Shown here one piece after another: positions 35,101-44,059 of a DNA stretch of 64,000 bases. Source of the stretch: Durusdinium trenchii (Eukaryota; Sar; Dinophyceae; Suessiales; Symbiodiniaceae). Location of the stretch: contig CAXAMN010008446.1 of assembly GCA_963970005.1 (NCBI GenBank), forward strand, positions 409,752 through 473,751, in the 5' to 3' direction. Every line of letters begins with the position of its first letter. The first letter of the stretch is position 1. A program made the position numbers and the translations under genes. Under the pieces are notes generated by a model. The model ran no database searches, was not told the DNA's origin, and worked only from the letters and a program-made list of their open reading frames with translations.

Positions 35101-38100
35101 CTGTTCCGGTGACCTATCGAAAAGTTATCGCCAAAGATCCATATATAAATATATATAATACAGTGGTTTCAGAGTAGATGGCACAATCCCCAAGGTCGGT
35201 GGTGAATATGGACCCCCATCTAAAAGACATGTAGGGGTTTGTGCCATCTACTCTGAAACCTCTGTAAATATTAATGATATATCGAATACTGTTCCTCCTG
35301 CTTGCCACAGGTCTATTCTCTCGAAATCAAGAGCTTTGGCCACCGTGCTGCATGACAATGTCTTTGGGGCAGTGGTCATGACCCCTTTCGCTTGCCCTTT
35401 CCATGCTGAAACTGGGCTTCTAGCAGTGCAACTGGCGACTCTTGCACTGGTGCCTCAGAAATTCCGGACTTTCTACGTCAAGTGACAACAACACCTAGGA
35501 GGCTGGAGCAAGGACGCTATTTGTTGGTTCAAGGCAGGTGGTGTTGGATTGCGTCCACCAACAACGCATTGCCAAAGCGACCCCAAGCAAAGGCTCTCTT
35601 TGATGTGGATTTTGGACGGTGAACAAGGGAAACATCCTTGACAGTCCCTCTCTTGAATCAAGCATCTATCAGAATCTACCATGTCATGCAACAGTTTGCC
35701 GCTCACTTGCAGAGGAAAAACATGTCCAGCCGGTGACTAGCAAGAGAAGAAGCATGTTGCAAACAAAAATACAGTATATTATATATAAAATAAAGAGGCC
35801 AACCCAGGTCTTAATATGTGGTGGTTGTCCAATATTCTTGTTTATTGAAACGGCAATTCTTCGCGAAAAAAAAATTAACATTCGCGAAACTTTCGCGAAC
35901 CCTGTGTTTTTCTTTCGCGGGGGTTCACCATGTCATGAAACCATTTAGCCTGGTAGGGACTCGATTTCTAAATACAGTTTGTGGGGTTGCTATGGGCTAC
36001 GGGGTTCCTCTGGAGCCGATTCATTCGCCGAAATCTTCGCCAGACTTTCGCGAAACTTTCGCGAAATAATCCCTGTGCTTTGGAGGTTTTTATGGCATAC
36101 ATAACATAGGGTGGACTACATGAAACAGGAAGGAAGCTTCACACGGATTCCAAAGTTGAAGCTGCTGACGGTCAGAAAAGGATGTGGTTTATGCTGAAGC
36201 TGCTGAAGGCTCACCAAAGAACATACAATAAAAATTCATACTTTCGCGAATCTTTCGCGAAAAAAAAACATTAACATTCGCGAACTCGAAAAAAAACTTT
36301 CGCGAGACCCACGATCATGTCATCCAAGGCTCTCGACATTAAAAACCCTTACAAGGACCTTTTGGATAACTCCCATGTACATAAGTCTAACATCCTAGGG
36401 AAGATTTTTCGAGTGGAACGTTTCAACGCGCGTCTAGCAAAATCTGGCAAAGCTATCCTCTCATGGTCCGTCTGGTCAGCTCAATCCATGACACTGGGTT
36501 TCGTCGGTTTCAGGGTTCCTTCAAGGCATATGTTCTCCAACCAACCATGCCAACACTACCTAGGAGTGGCATCATGTTGCATCCTGTCATAGGGCTTCAC
36601 GATGTTTCACGCTGCCTCCCACACCAAAATCTTCCGACTTTCACCTTACTTCAACTTACTCTTACAATCGCATCACATCGAAGTGGATGGTATACAAACA
36701 TGAGAAGGCCAAAAGGATGGAAACAAAAACGACATCGTTCCACTTCCGGGGGGTCATCGTCCACTTCCAGGTGGCCCCATTTTTGGCTGTTGTCCGATCT
36801 CCGCCCCCACCAGAAGCCTCTCCCGACTCTCAAGTAGATCCTAGCCCATCTAGACCAACCATCGACCTCCAGCAGCTCCCCACCCGCCCCGGTCCGGCCC
36901 TGATGCTTGGCACCGCGCCCCATCGCCATGGATGGCGGCCAGCGCTTGGAGGACTTGAGCCTTGGCGTCTCTCGGTCGACGCGAGGTGCGGTCGCGCAGT
37001 GCCGTGCAGAGTCTGGTGGTTGAAAAAGTCCTGAAGTGCACTGGAAACTTCTCATGGTAATGGTCAAAACTAGTCGAATTGCTGTTGGACTGTGCCATAC
37101 TGCACAAGTGTATACATGGCCAGCCACATCAACCAAAAGGGCAAAGGATCGTGGCTTGGGGTCCCTCCGACCCGGCCCCATGGCCCCAACAGGTGGGACG
37201 ACCGTTGGACTCCGAAGAAGCTCGATCGCTCCGCCTCAGCGACCTCCAACAGGTGTCTACTTCTAGTCGCCGTTCGGAACGGGAAAAGGAAACACCCGTA
37301 CCCACACATGTCTGCGGCGCTCGGGATGGACTTGTGAAGAGAAATTCCAGTGGCTGCCTCCGTGGACAAGCCAAACCACCGTGAGTAGCGGTGGGATGTT
37401 GTTCAGGCCAAAAAGTTTTTGCCATAGAAATATGCTTAAGCTATACCTTAATGACGACCATCTGTAACACCTCCAACAGCTCTGGAGGCTTCTTCCTTCC
37501 ACCTTGGAAAAGTCTTACAGTAGTTGGTAAATATTGATAACCTCTTGAGTGGCTAACAAGCACCCCCAAACCTTATATATGGTGAAGATTGGTGAAGCAT
37601 GTCAATATACGCAGGGGTCTATAACATTACATATATACACCCGGGAAAATTAAGCAACGTGGAACCTGAAAATGAACCTTGAAACCTGAACATGAACCGT
37701 TGGAAGACTATTTTCCTCTACAACCCAGTAAGCTTTCAGGTTCCATGTGAATTTTCAAGGTGCACCTTACATAATACAATGATAAAGTCACTGTTTGGCT
37801 TCACCGCTCTTGTTTTTTTGACCAGGTCCACCTCCGCCAGCCCGGATCCCCGGCCAGCTGTTGTGGTTCGAAGTGCAAATCCCGCCGCGCGAGCCGGGCC
37901 TGGCGAGGTCAACGCGCATCGAAGCATCGAAGGGGTGGGAACCCTGTCCAAAGAGCCATGAAAGGACGAGGAAACCCACATCTCTGCGGTCTTCCGCCCC
38001 GGCCTAGAAAAGTTGGCCCAAGGCCATCTTGTTCCAGCGGAGAAAAGAACAACAATCAAAGGAAACATGCCGGTAAACAAACTCTGCTAACATTGTGCTC

Positions 38101-41100
38101 AAAATCCCATGGACACGGACCAATGCCTTTTTGGAGGCCCAAAAACATGTCGCCGCAAAATCAGCCGAAAAAAGGGGCCGGTTCACCTGCAAGGCTGCTT
38201 GAAGGCTGGCGAACCTGGTTTCGAACTCGAGTCGTGATGATTCAACTCGACCTCCGATTGGACCCTCGAACCCTAAAGACCGGTCCTCTTTTGGGGTTCC
38301 AAGGTCCTATACCCCTGTTTCGCTTCCACCTGAGGCCTATAGGGCTCACCTCACCTGGACGTCTGAGGGTGAGGATGCTTCTGTTTTTCTGTCAATCAGT
38401 CCATGTCATCACCCACACCTTGGATTGTTCGATCCAAGCACCAGGTTCTGCTCATAGGAGCTACCTCTTCATCGGTTTCTTCTTGTCCGCTTCATGCATC
38501 TTTGCAGGTCTGACACTTGCCACACATTGGTCGCGTCTGTTTGGGTCGTACGCCCGCGGGCGCCACCAAACCCGAATGTTGGACCGTGGGACTGGAATAT
38601 TCACCGCCCCATTGACCCCTACAACCATCCAAATGTAGGCAAATATGGCAGTCCCATGGAGTGTCTGGGATGTATATATAATGTGCAATATCATGCAATG
38701 ATTTCAGAAAGTGAAAACGATTGCCCGCCCGGCAAGATGTACTAAGCTGCGGTGCTAAGAGATGCTAAGGCTCTGGCAACTCTGCTTTTGAAAAGGTCTC
38801 CGTGCAAGAGACAGAAGCTAAATACCAGCTCTTGGAGATATTATGACGAGGAAAACAGCAAATCAGTGATCCAAATCGCCAAGTTAGCGACTCTAACGGC
38901 CATTTCAAATTGATCAACTTTGTTCATCGGAGCATACGGTGGTTCATCAGGGTAGATGGCGCTGGCACCCGGAGATGTCCTAGACAAACGGGGGTCCATA
39001 CATACTGTAAACCATTATAAACCACCATTTGGAGATTGTACCATCTACTCTGAAGCCACTATACTAGAATCGCACCCCGGCACTTTCTTTACCACTTGGC
39101 CTTGGTGGCGGAACAAAGGCAAGTATACTCCGTACAGTATATGCAATCAGTAATGATTCTTGATCATGCCTTGGCAATATTTGGCAATATACCATGCAAT
39201 GTCATACAATACCCAAGCGGATTGTTTGGGGATACACCTGCTCAAACCATGCGAAGATGTCTGTTCAACATATTTCAATTAAGCTATTTCAACATGTCCT
39301 TCTGTCCTTCTTCTCCAAATTCCCATTCACTTCCCTATTTGTTCTATATCTGTCCACATTCCACCACATCCTGGCCGTCCCCGGCTGAGTGGCCCCAACT
39401 CCTCGTTGCACAGCGACACCTGACGGTGTCTCTAGCTTCGGCTCGCAAAGCAGGTGGTTCACCTGTCGGTGATATAACTGCTCCAGTCCCCGTCTATAGG
39501 CTGTCTAGTATTCAACACCAGACACGACGATCCATGGGACTGCCATGTCGGACTGCCGCCCCAAACAGACCCCTTTTCAACCACCCCTGGCCGTTTCTCG
39601 ACAGTCCTATGCCAGTCCCGATCGTCGTGTCTGGGAAAACCAAGTCAGCTTTGGCCACGTGAGAACATGGCGAACGCGGCGAACGCCCGCTGCAGGTCGC
39701 CTAAAGTCGTTGTGGGTTGGCCAAACGCGCGGGCGGTTCTCCGCGCGGGTCTGCTTGCCATCATCGATCTCCCGAACAAACGTTCATGTGTATATATATA
39801 TATATAAATCAAACTGCCAAGAACAGAAAAACTGTTGACCACCCAAACAAAAGAAAAAAACACACATCAAAAATCATCAAAAGAAATACCTGATGCATCC
39901 TGATGCACTGATGGGCTCGAATTTTGCTGCAGCAGCACTCTTCTCATCTGTAAGTGTCACATGTGCCAAGTAAGAGCTCATCCTCAATTCATATCAGTTG
40001 CCTCTCCCACCCTTCCAGGAATGAATTGGCTTCCCTCCAGCTCCAGCTTCACTCCCTACACCCCAAAAGCCACGACAGGCGCACCCGTGACAACGCGCCC
40101 AAGCAATTGGCCACGTGCTGCCCTGACCTGAGCCGCGCGTGAGGAAGCGCATGAGTCGCGGTAGTGGGGCCACGTGTGGATGTTAAGGGGGGGACGGAAG
40201 AGCTTGGTCTGGGTGCTTGGGAAAAGGATGGGAAAAAGGAAGAATGACAAGCTCAACTTAGCTAAGCTGGAACTGTAACTAACCCAAAGCCGGATAAGGG
40301 GGGAGCCGTGGAGGCGGGAAAAGGAGAGTGTTTTCCTTGTCCTAACTTGAAAACAAGTTCCACCATGTTCCACCCCTGTTCATTTCTTTAATCTCTTCAC
40401 CAACATCCCCCGCAAAGTGTCAAACCCTCGGACCTTCTGCACGGCACGTTTCTGGTTTCTGCTTCAGCACGTCCTTCTGCAGTGCCGGGCGCCGGGCAGG
40501 TTCACCACGGTCTTCCTCAACAACTCCGCCAGTAGAACGGTCAACGGCTCCTGGAACCGGGGTTCCCACCTGTCCCCGCGTGGTACGGAGACCGTGGCCG
40601 ACGCAGGGTGTAGCGATGTGAAGGGTTAATGGTGGCCTCTAGGAGTCGGTCCACATGGTGACGAATGAGGCCCCCGATGTCAGGTTAATGGTGCTGCCAG
40701 GCTGACCAAAAGATGAACAAATTGGCCAGCTGACGAAGTCTATACTGGGGCCACATGGTGAAGAAATGCAGCCCCATCTCATGACCCGATATGACGAAAT
40801 GCGTGCCGATGCATGTGATCAACCCGTACCATCGAGGTCACAAGGCTGCACGCTCAGCCCACGCGCAACCACGACATGGTCCTGTGTTCGGAAGACTACT
40901 TTCCGAATACCGAACAGGGGGTGAACTCACTCCACTCCGCTTCCATGTGATGTGTTCGTTGGAGTGCAAGACCTCTTCAAACGGCTGGCTGTGGAGGTGA
41001 AATTGTAGCAGAATGAGAGTCCCGGCTGAGCCATCCCTTGAAAAGCTGGGCCTTGCCACAAATCAAAACAACAACCCAGGTCGTTCAAGTCCTCCAGGTC

Positions 41101-41470
41101 GTCACTTGGCTGGCCCCATGGCCCCATGGTTCGATCCTTTTGGGGCTCCAAAACACACCATCTGTGTCCAAACCATCCAATCACCCACAAGCACAATAGA
41201 CGTATGCAAACATACAAACACTCCATCATTGAGCTGGTTTTCAGGCGTCAATGTCAGCACAGCATTTCCTACATGTATCCACCAAAATGCCTTCCATCCC
41301 CGCAAAGCCTGGGATGGACTCCCCCGGCCGCCGATTCACAGCACCTTGTAGAGACCTAACCGTCCGCAGGCGTAGAAGAGCTGGACCTCGAGAGGAAGCG
41401 AACGATCGCGAGCGAGGTCAAAGATAACGAAGAGGCCAGCAGCAGCGGCTGCAAAATGTGCGAGATGCAT
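22967..41470 (-). CDS. Candidate gene C: multi-exon gene of unknown product
   Basis: A series of minus-strand candidate exons between a signal-like first exon (41470) and an exon ending in a stop codon (22967). Several have clean AG acceptors, good donors and GC-rich third codon positions. One pair (34930-34800 and 34601-34534) joins in phase at a GA donor. No known domain was recognised. It could equally be two or more genes, as only strand, order and phase support joining them. Confidence 0.35.
23820..23975 (-). CDS. Candidate exon
   Basis: Minus frame with YQTRSRFQLDRPGSS, APEALDDLDDSSRSV and MKKIV. It is acidic and Ser-rich. Borders are not resolved. Confidence 0.3.
24669..24740 (-). CDS. 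Candidate exon
   Basis: Minus frame with LSSLRFSQVDQDRLMDFLVK and a GT donor immediately after (GTGAAG|GTGGG). A CCCAG|GTG acceptor within it would shorten it to VDQDRLMDFLVK. Confidence 0.4.
25310..25418 (-). CDS. Candidate exon with internal 22-bp duplication
   Basis: After TTGGAG|G the frame reads LEDAEEMLHELGVPEL, NRDMARAESSQ and SILRHAG. A 14-bp phrase (cgattcagctcggg on plus) appears at 25339-25352 and 25361-25374, a 22-bp period that is not a multiple of three. Confidence 0.4.
26296..26370. mobile_element. Family 2 inverted-repeat element, degraded
   Basis: Carries gacacgac, ggtgccagggaggtcaattg, atcggca and gtgtctgggta, in the same order as the copy at 28498-28605, with internal loss. 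Confidence 0.5.
27198..27283. mobile_element. Family 2 inverted-repeat element, complete
   Basis: The left arm cagacgctccatgtatgcc, then atatgcctacattg, is mirrored by the right arm caatgtaggcatatattcc, then atacatggagtgt. A GTTTTGGGGG-type loop separates the arms. This is the best near-perfect hairpin of the family. Confidence 0.85.
27420..27515. repeat. TAGTAG-type dispersed repeat
   Basis: Contains gttcgtagcgtccttg, ttactagtagcg and gttactagtaac. It is flanked by caccaccaatg and cagtaatgcc. Confidence 0.6.
28156..28282 (-). CDS. Candidate exon of gene C
   Basis: A 127-nt open exon after TTTGAG|GAG reading EIHGTLASIWAENSW, HFASKGGLYVSNN and PELLEPPSSEIR, leaving at AGAG|GCTTT (GC donor). 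The product is not recognised. Confidence 0.45.
28498..28605. mobile_element. Family 2 inverted-repeat element, complete
   Basis: The left arm ccagacacgacccatgggac then tgccat, and the right arm atggca then gtcccatgggtcgtgtctgg, form a long near-perfect stem with a ggggtggtgccaggggg loop. Confidence 0.85.
29763..29893 (-). CDS. Candidate exon of gene C
   Basis: A 131-nt exon between GCCCAG|TC and CCG|GTGGG reading HIGTSWLVTRVAEVSRDEA, NRAVGHRAKLRERATRR and FPP. Third codon positions are almost all G or C. It is a basic, helical segment of unknown role. Confidence 0.5.
30022..30312. mobile_element. Family 7 long inverted-repeat element
   Basis: The ends are acgaggattctcaattctac then tctgagagca, and tgctctgagag then tagaattgagactcctcgt, inverted. 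The stem is about 30 bp. The interior is a chain of agagca/tgctct half-sites and itself looks partly palindromic. About 290 bp. Confidence 0.8.
31435..31534 (-). CDS. Candidate exon of gene C
   Basis: Minus frame with LDASIQRGRVFGPATRQ, DVWAFGAPQLADCSTA and a GT donor right after (GCCAG|GTGCC). The phrase DVWAFGA could be a kinase subdomain IX or an RCC1-like blade. Neither is secure. Confidence 0.45.
33311..33395. mobile_element. Family 6 inverted-repeat element
   Basis: The ends are ttaatgtagactcttgatta and gattcatcaagagtctac-type, inverted. It contains ttgaaacacctct, the reverse complement of the interior of 10575-10722. Confidence 0.8.
33724..33745. repeat. TA microsatellite
   Basis: A TA dinucleotide run between two copies of a gcttcgcaaagcttcgc-like phrase. 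Confidence 0.9.
34159..34213. repeat. 20-bp tandem repeat, nearly three units
   Basis: The unit gacttcaggtgcctcaacat repeats head to tail without mismatch until the third unit is cut short. Confidence 0.95.
34534..34601 (-). CDS. Candidate exon of gene C
   Basis: A 68-nt exon after CTGAG|G encoding PGTVIPQLLSRVLQ and SSRALRDR. It leaves at a full GTAAGT donor, the best consensus donor in the region. Confidence 0.55.
34800..34930 (-). CDS. Candidate exon of gene C
   Basis: Encodes IHCLECSINCVASARDAL, then HPHSARTSGAFAS and WVRELASWLAF. A GA donor (TTTCAG|GAGC) joins in phase to 34601-34534. The 5' border is uncertain. Confidence 0.5.
35161..35264. mobile_element. Family 1 inverted-repeat element, complete
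   Basis: The ends are cagtggtttcagagtagatg then gcaca, and tgtgc then catctactctgaaacctctg. The stem is over 20 bp with one mismatch near the tip. Each tip is flanked by TA (left ...ata, right taa...), compatible with a TA target duplication. Confidence 0.85.
35860..36306. repeat. Cluster of TTTCGCGAA palindromes
   Basis: TTCGCGAA or a close variant occurs at three sites, near 35860-35915, 36025-36067 and 36240-36305, often twice within 20 bp (ctttcgcgaaactttcgcg) and next to A-runs. The intervening DNA is ordinary. Confidence 0.75.
36865..37010 (-). CDS. Candidate exon of gene C
   Basis: Minus frame LCTALRDRTSRRPRD, AKAQVLQALAAIHGD and GARCQASGPD, with GC-rich third positions. Borders are not resolved. 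Confidence 0.35.
37660..37750. mobile_element. Family 4 inverted-repeat element
   Basis: The left arm gtggaacctgaaaatgaacc and the right arm tttcaggttccatgtgaatt are inverted. The interior actattttcctctac recurs in other families. Confidence 0.6.
37832..37899 (-). CDS. Candidate exon of gene C
   Basis: A 68-nt exon between CGCCAG|GCC and CGGAG|GTGG encoding ARLARRDLHFEPQQLA and GDPGWR. Nearly all third positions are G or C. Confidence 0.5.
38579..38671. mobile_element. Family 2 inverted-repeat element
   Basis: The left arm is diverged (gaccgtgggactgg). The right arm aatgtaggcaaatatggcag then tcccatggagtgtctggga is typical. The loop gaccccta is the reverse complement of the usual aggggtc. 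Confidence 0.6.
38937..39060. mobile_element. Family 1 inverted-repeat element
   Basis: The ends are cggtggttcatcagggtaga and ccatctactctgaagccact. The flanks read atac on both sides, a possible 4-bp target duplication. Confidence 0.65.
39518..39635. mobile_element. Family 2 inverted-repeat element, complete
   Basis: The ends are ccagacacgacgatccatgg and atgccagtcccgatcgtcgt then gtctgg. It shares the cacgac terminus with the copies at 28498 and 26296, so these three form a subfamily. Confidence 0.8.
40493..40550 (-). CDS. Candidate exon 2 of gene C
   Basis: A 58-nt exon after GTTCCAG|GAG encoding EPLTVLLAELLRKTVVNLP, leaving at CCCG|GCGCC (GC donor). It joins the first exon in phase 0. It is Leu-rich and of unknown role. 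Confidence 0.45.
41387..41470 (-). CDS. Candidate exon 1 of gene C: signal-peptide-like
   Basis: An 84-nt exon starting MHLAHFAAAAAGLFVIF and ending in RDRSLPLE, with a GT donor (CTCGAG|GTCC). Same length (28 residues) as kinase B exon 1 and the same overall plan, though without clear sequence identity. Confidence 0.5.
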
Positions 41471-41922
41471 CGGTCGAAAGAGTCGAAAATCAAACAAAAC
41501 AAATCATAACATAAAACAAACGACTCTCATGAAATTTCAAGATAAGATCCTTTTATGTGTTTCGGAGATGTCTAGGGTGACATATGAATATCATGGCTTA
41601 GAACTGATCCAGCTGACCTGCTGAAGGGCAAAGTTGGGGCGACAACCTTCTCGAGTCACATGACAAGTGAAAACTAGTTTGGCAGGTGTTTGATTCTTGT
41701 AAACGTTGGTGTCTGTTCTGGGTTGGAGGAAGTTTTTTTGGGCCGTAGTTTGGCCTAAGACACATACCGAAAAATCCTACAGTTCAAGCACGGATGGAGA
41801 CGCATTCCTCTCTTGCTTCCTTTATGCTTGTCGACGCTTACATTTCGCTCGTGAACGCAGAGCGTGCCCCGACGATCTCTGCACTTGTCGAGGGCAAGGG
41901 TCCACAAAACCCACAAGTGTCC

Positions 41923-42187
41923 ACACACTTAGTCACAGATTCATCCAGCATCATAGTCCACAGTGAAAAGGACGAGGGCACAGCACGGTGAAGGAGTCAG
42001 CGCACTTGGAATGTTTTAGGGGAATAACATGAAAACCACCATGAAAACAACAAAACTGCGGAGGGAGAACTGTTGGAGTCGGTGTGTTTTGTGCAGGTAC
42101 GTTTATAGCGGTACCAGTGGCCTCTTCGGTGGCCATCCACCACTGGTGAGAGGGATGGCCCCCTGCACATGAACAGCCCTTAGAAAC
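41923..42187. repeat. Diverged duplication, copy 1
   Basis: Matches 42979-43311 across cacagattcatccag, gtgaaggagtc, cttggaatgttt, ccaccatgaaaacaac and cactggtgagagggatggcc. This copy lacks a 66-bp segment present in the other. Confidence 0.85.
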
Positions 42188-42256
42188 AGGGTTTGACACA
42201 CACATGTGGCCGCTTCGCGGCGCTCCCTCGCACCGGCGGTGCGCACGCCGCCGGAA

Positions 42257-42445
42257 ACCTGAATAGCTGCCTAACAAGCCTTAGAAAGGAAAGAAAGAAA
42301 GACAGAAAAAGCAAGAAGAAAAGGGGAAGAAAGACAGATAGGGGTAAGGCCATGCATGTTCTCCCGAACGAACAGCACATTGCGAAGTCCAAACCTGAAT
42401 AGGCACCTAACAAGCTTTAGAAAGGAAAGAAAAACATAAAGAGAA
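42257..42445. repeat. Two direct copies of a purine-rich segment
   Basis: The phrase acctgaatagctgcctaaca then agccttagaaaggaaagaaa at 42257-42300 recurs at 42393-42440 with few changes. Long AAAGAAAG runs follow each. Confidence 0.7.
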
Positions 42446-42578
42446 AACGAAGGGGGCAAGAGAGAAAAGTAGGTGTAGTTAAAAGGTAAGACTAGTTACT
42501 ATATAGTTACTGAATACTTAGCGGTCGTCGTTGAGTACGGGACTTTGGTCTTAAACCGCCCGGGTAGAGTAGACTAGA

Positions 42579-42647
42579 AAAGGGACAACAGAAGGAAAGG
42601 TACCGACACACAAGTGTGTCGAGTACCATTTCCTTCTGTTACCCTGA
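42579..42647. other. Long near-perfect hairpin
   Basis: The arm aagggacaacagaaggaaag then gtaccgacacac pairs with gtgtgtcgagtaccat then ttccttctgttaccct across an AA loop. The stem is about 32 bp with a few bulges. It could be a MITE, an RNA-coding hairpin or a replication relic. Nothing nearby decides it. Confidence 0.8.
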
Positions 42648-42978
42648 TTAGAACTAGAAGTAAAGCGAAAGACGAAAAACAAGGGGCAGGGAAACGAGCC
42701 TCAAGAGCAACCCAACAAGCCTGAAGAAACACCTAACAATCGAAGAAGCCGCAAGAAGGAAAGAGGGGAGGGGGTGGGGGTTCATTCTCCGTAAGCCCGG
42801 CGGCATTTAGTCCGTGAGCCCGGCGGCATATGGTTCGGCTGACTCATGGGTGAAACAACTCAATCCAATATCAGAAACCGAGAACTCAAAAACGCAAAGT
42901 CAATTTGTGATACACGGTGGTTTCGGCGCCCCTTGCTGTGATCACACTGCGGACCCAAGTGGGAAAGCACAGCGATAT

Positions 42979-43311
42979 ACACACTTTGTCACAGATTCAT
43001 CCAGTATCATAGTCCACAGTGAAAGGGACAAGGGAACGGCACGGTGAAGGAGTCGGCACACTTGGAATGTTTAACAATTGGTTCACTTGTCTGCAGACAG
43101 CGGCGGTGGCTCAGCAGCAACTCTGCGGGGGGAGGTTTAGGGGAATACAGTAGCAATAAAACCACCATGAAAACAACACAACTGCGGAGGGAGAACTATT
43201 GGAGTCGGTGTGTTTGTGCAGGTACGTTTACAGCCCTCACCAGTGGCCTCTTCGGTGGCCATCCACCACTGGTGAGAGGGATGGCCCCCTGCACATGAAC
43301 AGCCCCTAGAA
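42979..43311. repeat. Diverged duplication, copy 2, with 66-bp insertion
   Basis: The counterpart of 41923-42187. Positions 43073-43138 are absent from copy 1 and are bounded on each side by GTTT. Confidence 0.85.
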
Positions 43312-43368
43312 ACACACACACACACACCCACTCACACAGACAGCCGTACGGAACTGCATGGTGAAGCA

Positions 43369-43830
43369 TCAACTTACAGATTGGAGGCTTTGAAGGGCTA
43401 AAACTCCATGCCAAGTTGCCTTTGGTCCTGGTTGGAGTTCATTGGGGACGGATATGGAGGGACACGCCATTTGATTGGTGAACAATTCGCTTCCTGGGGC
43501 TGTCTCAACAAGGGGGAATCCATCAAAGGCCGGTTCCTCAAGGTCATAGGGCCCCAGCATGCATCTCATTGCCTGCCTCCACGACACTCTCTGCAAGCCT
43601 TGGAAGTGCACTGACGCTGCTCGGACTTTCCGCTTGCTACGAGGCACGTTTTGGGGGCTCAGTCCGAAAGCTGTAGATGAAAGCGCTTCAGTCACTTCAG
43701 CACCTGCCAAAAGTCGGAATCTGTTTCCAAAGTCGTTCAAATTGTGGGACCCGTCTCTGGCGCACATGATCTCTTTCAAGAGTAGTTGCTGCCATTCGTC
43801 CCTGCAGTGTTGGACTGTCGGCACATGCGG
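43369..43830 (-). CDS. Long open exon of unknown product
   Basis: Open from an acceptor-like CACTGCAG|GG at about 43830 to a stop at 43369: 154 residues. Segments include DEWQQLLLKEIMCARDG, GNRFRLLAGAEV, SWRQAMRCMLGPYDLEE and PKATWHGVLAL. Codon use is coding-like and there is no internal repeat. A possible preceding exon near 43960-44050 (REVEAKSKEIPSD) is separated by the family 5 element. It could be a host exon or an old retroelement fragment. I do not recognise it. Confidence 0.4.
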   Translation of the reverse strand, partial: PHVPTVQHCRDEWQQLLLKEIMCARDGSHNLNDFGNRFRLLAGAEVTEALSSTAFGLSPQNVPRSKRKVRAASVHFQGLQRVSWRQAMRCMLGPYDLEEPAFDGFPLVETAPGSELFTNQMACPSISVPNELQPGPKATWHGVLALQSLQSVS

Positions 43831-43847
43831 AACATGACATACATACA

Positions 43848-43955
43848 CTCCCTGCAACAATCATGGAAGTGGACAACCCCGTCTCAGGAGAGGAAAATAG
43901 TCTTCCAAGAGGTTATGCCATCATATGCCATCCACTTCCATGATTGCTTCAGGGA
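43848..43955. mobile_element. Family 5 inverted-repeat element, complete
   Basis: The ends are ctccctgcaacaatcatgga then agtgg, and ccact then tccatgattgcttcagggag, inverted. A second inverted pair, atgcca/tggcat, lies inside. Confidence 0.85.
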
Positions 43956-44059
43956 GCGTAAGCCTGCCGTTTTCCATCTGGACCATCTACAGGATGCATG
44001 GACCCATGTGTCTGACGGTATCTCCTTCGATTTGGCTTCAACCTCCCTCAAGCCTTGAA

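Noticed and set aside
42180..42780. Possible organelle-derived fragment
   Set aside because: The hairpin and purine-rich repeats suggested mitochondrial DNA, but no cob, cox or rRNA-like sequence is visible.
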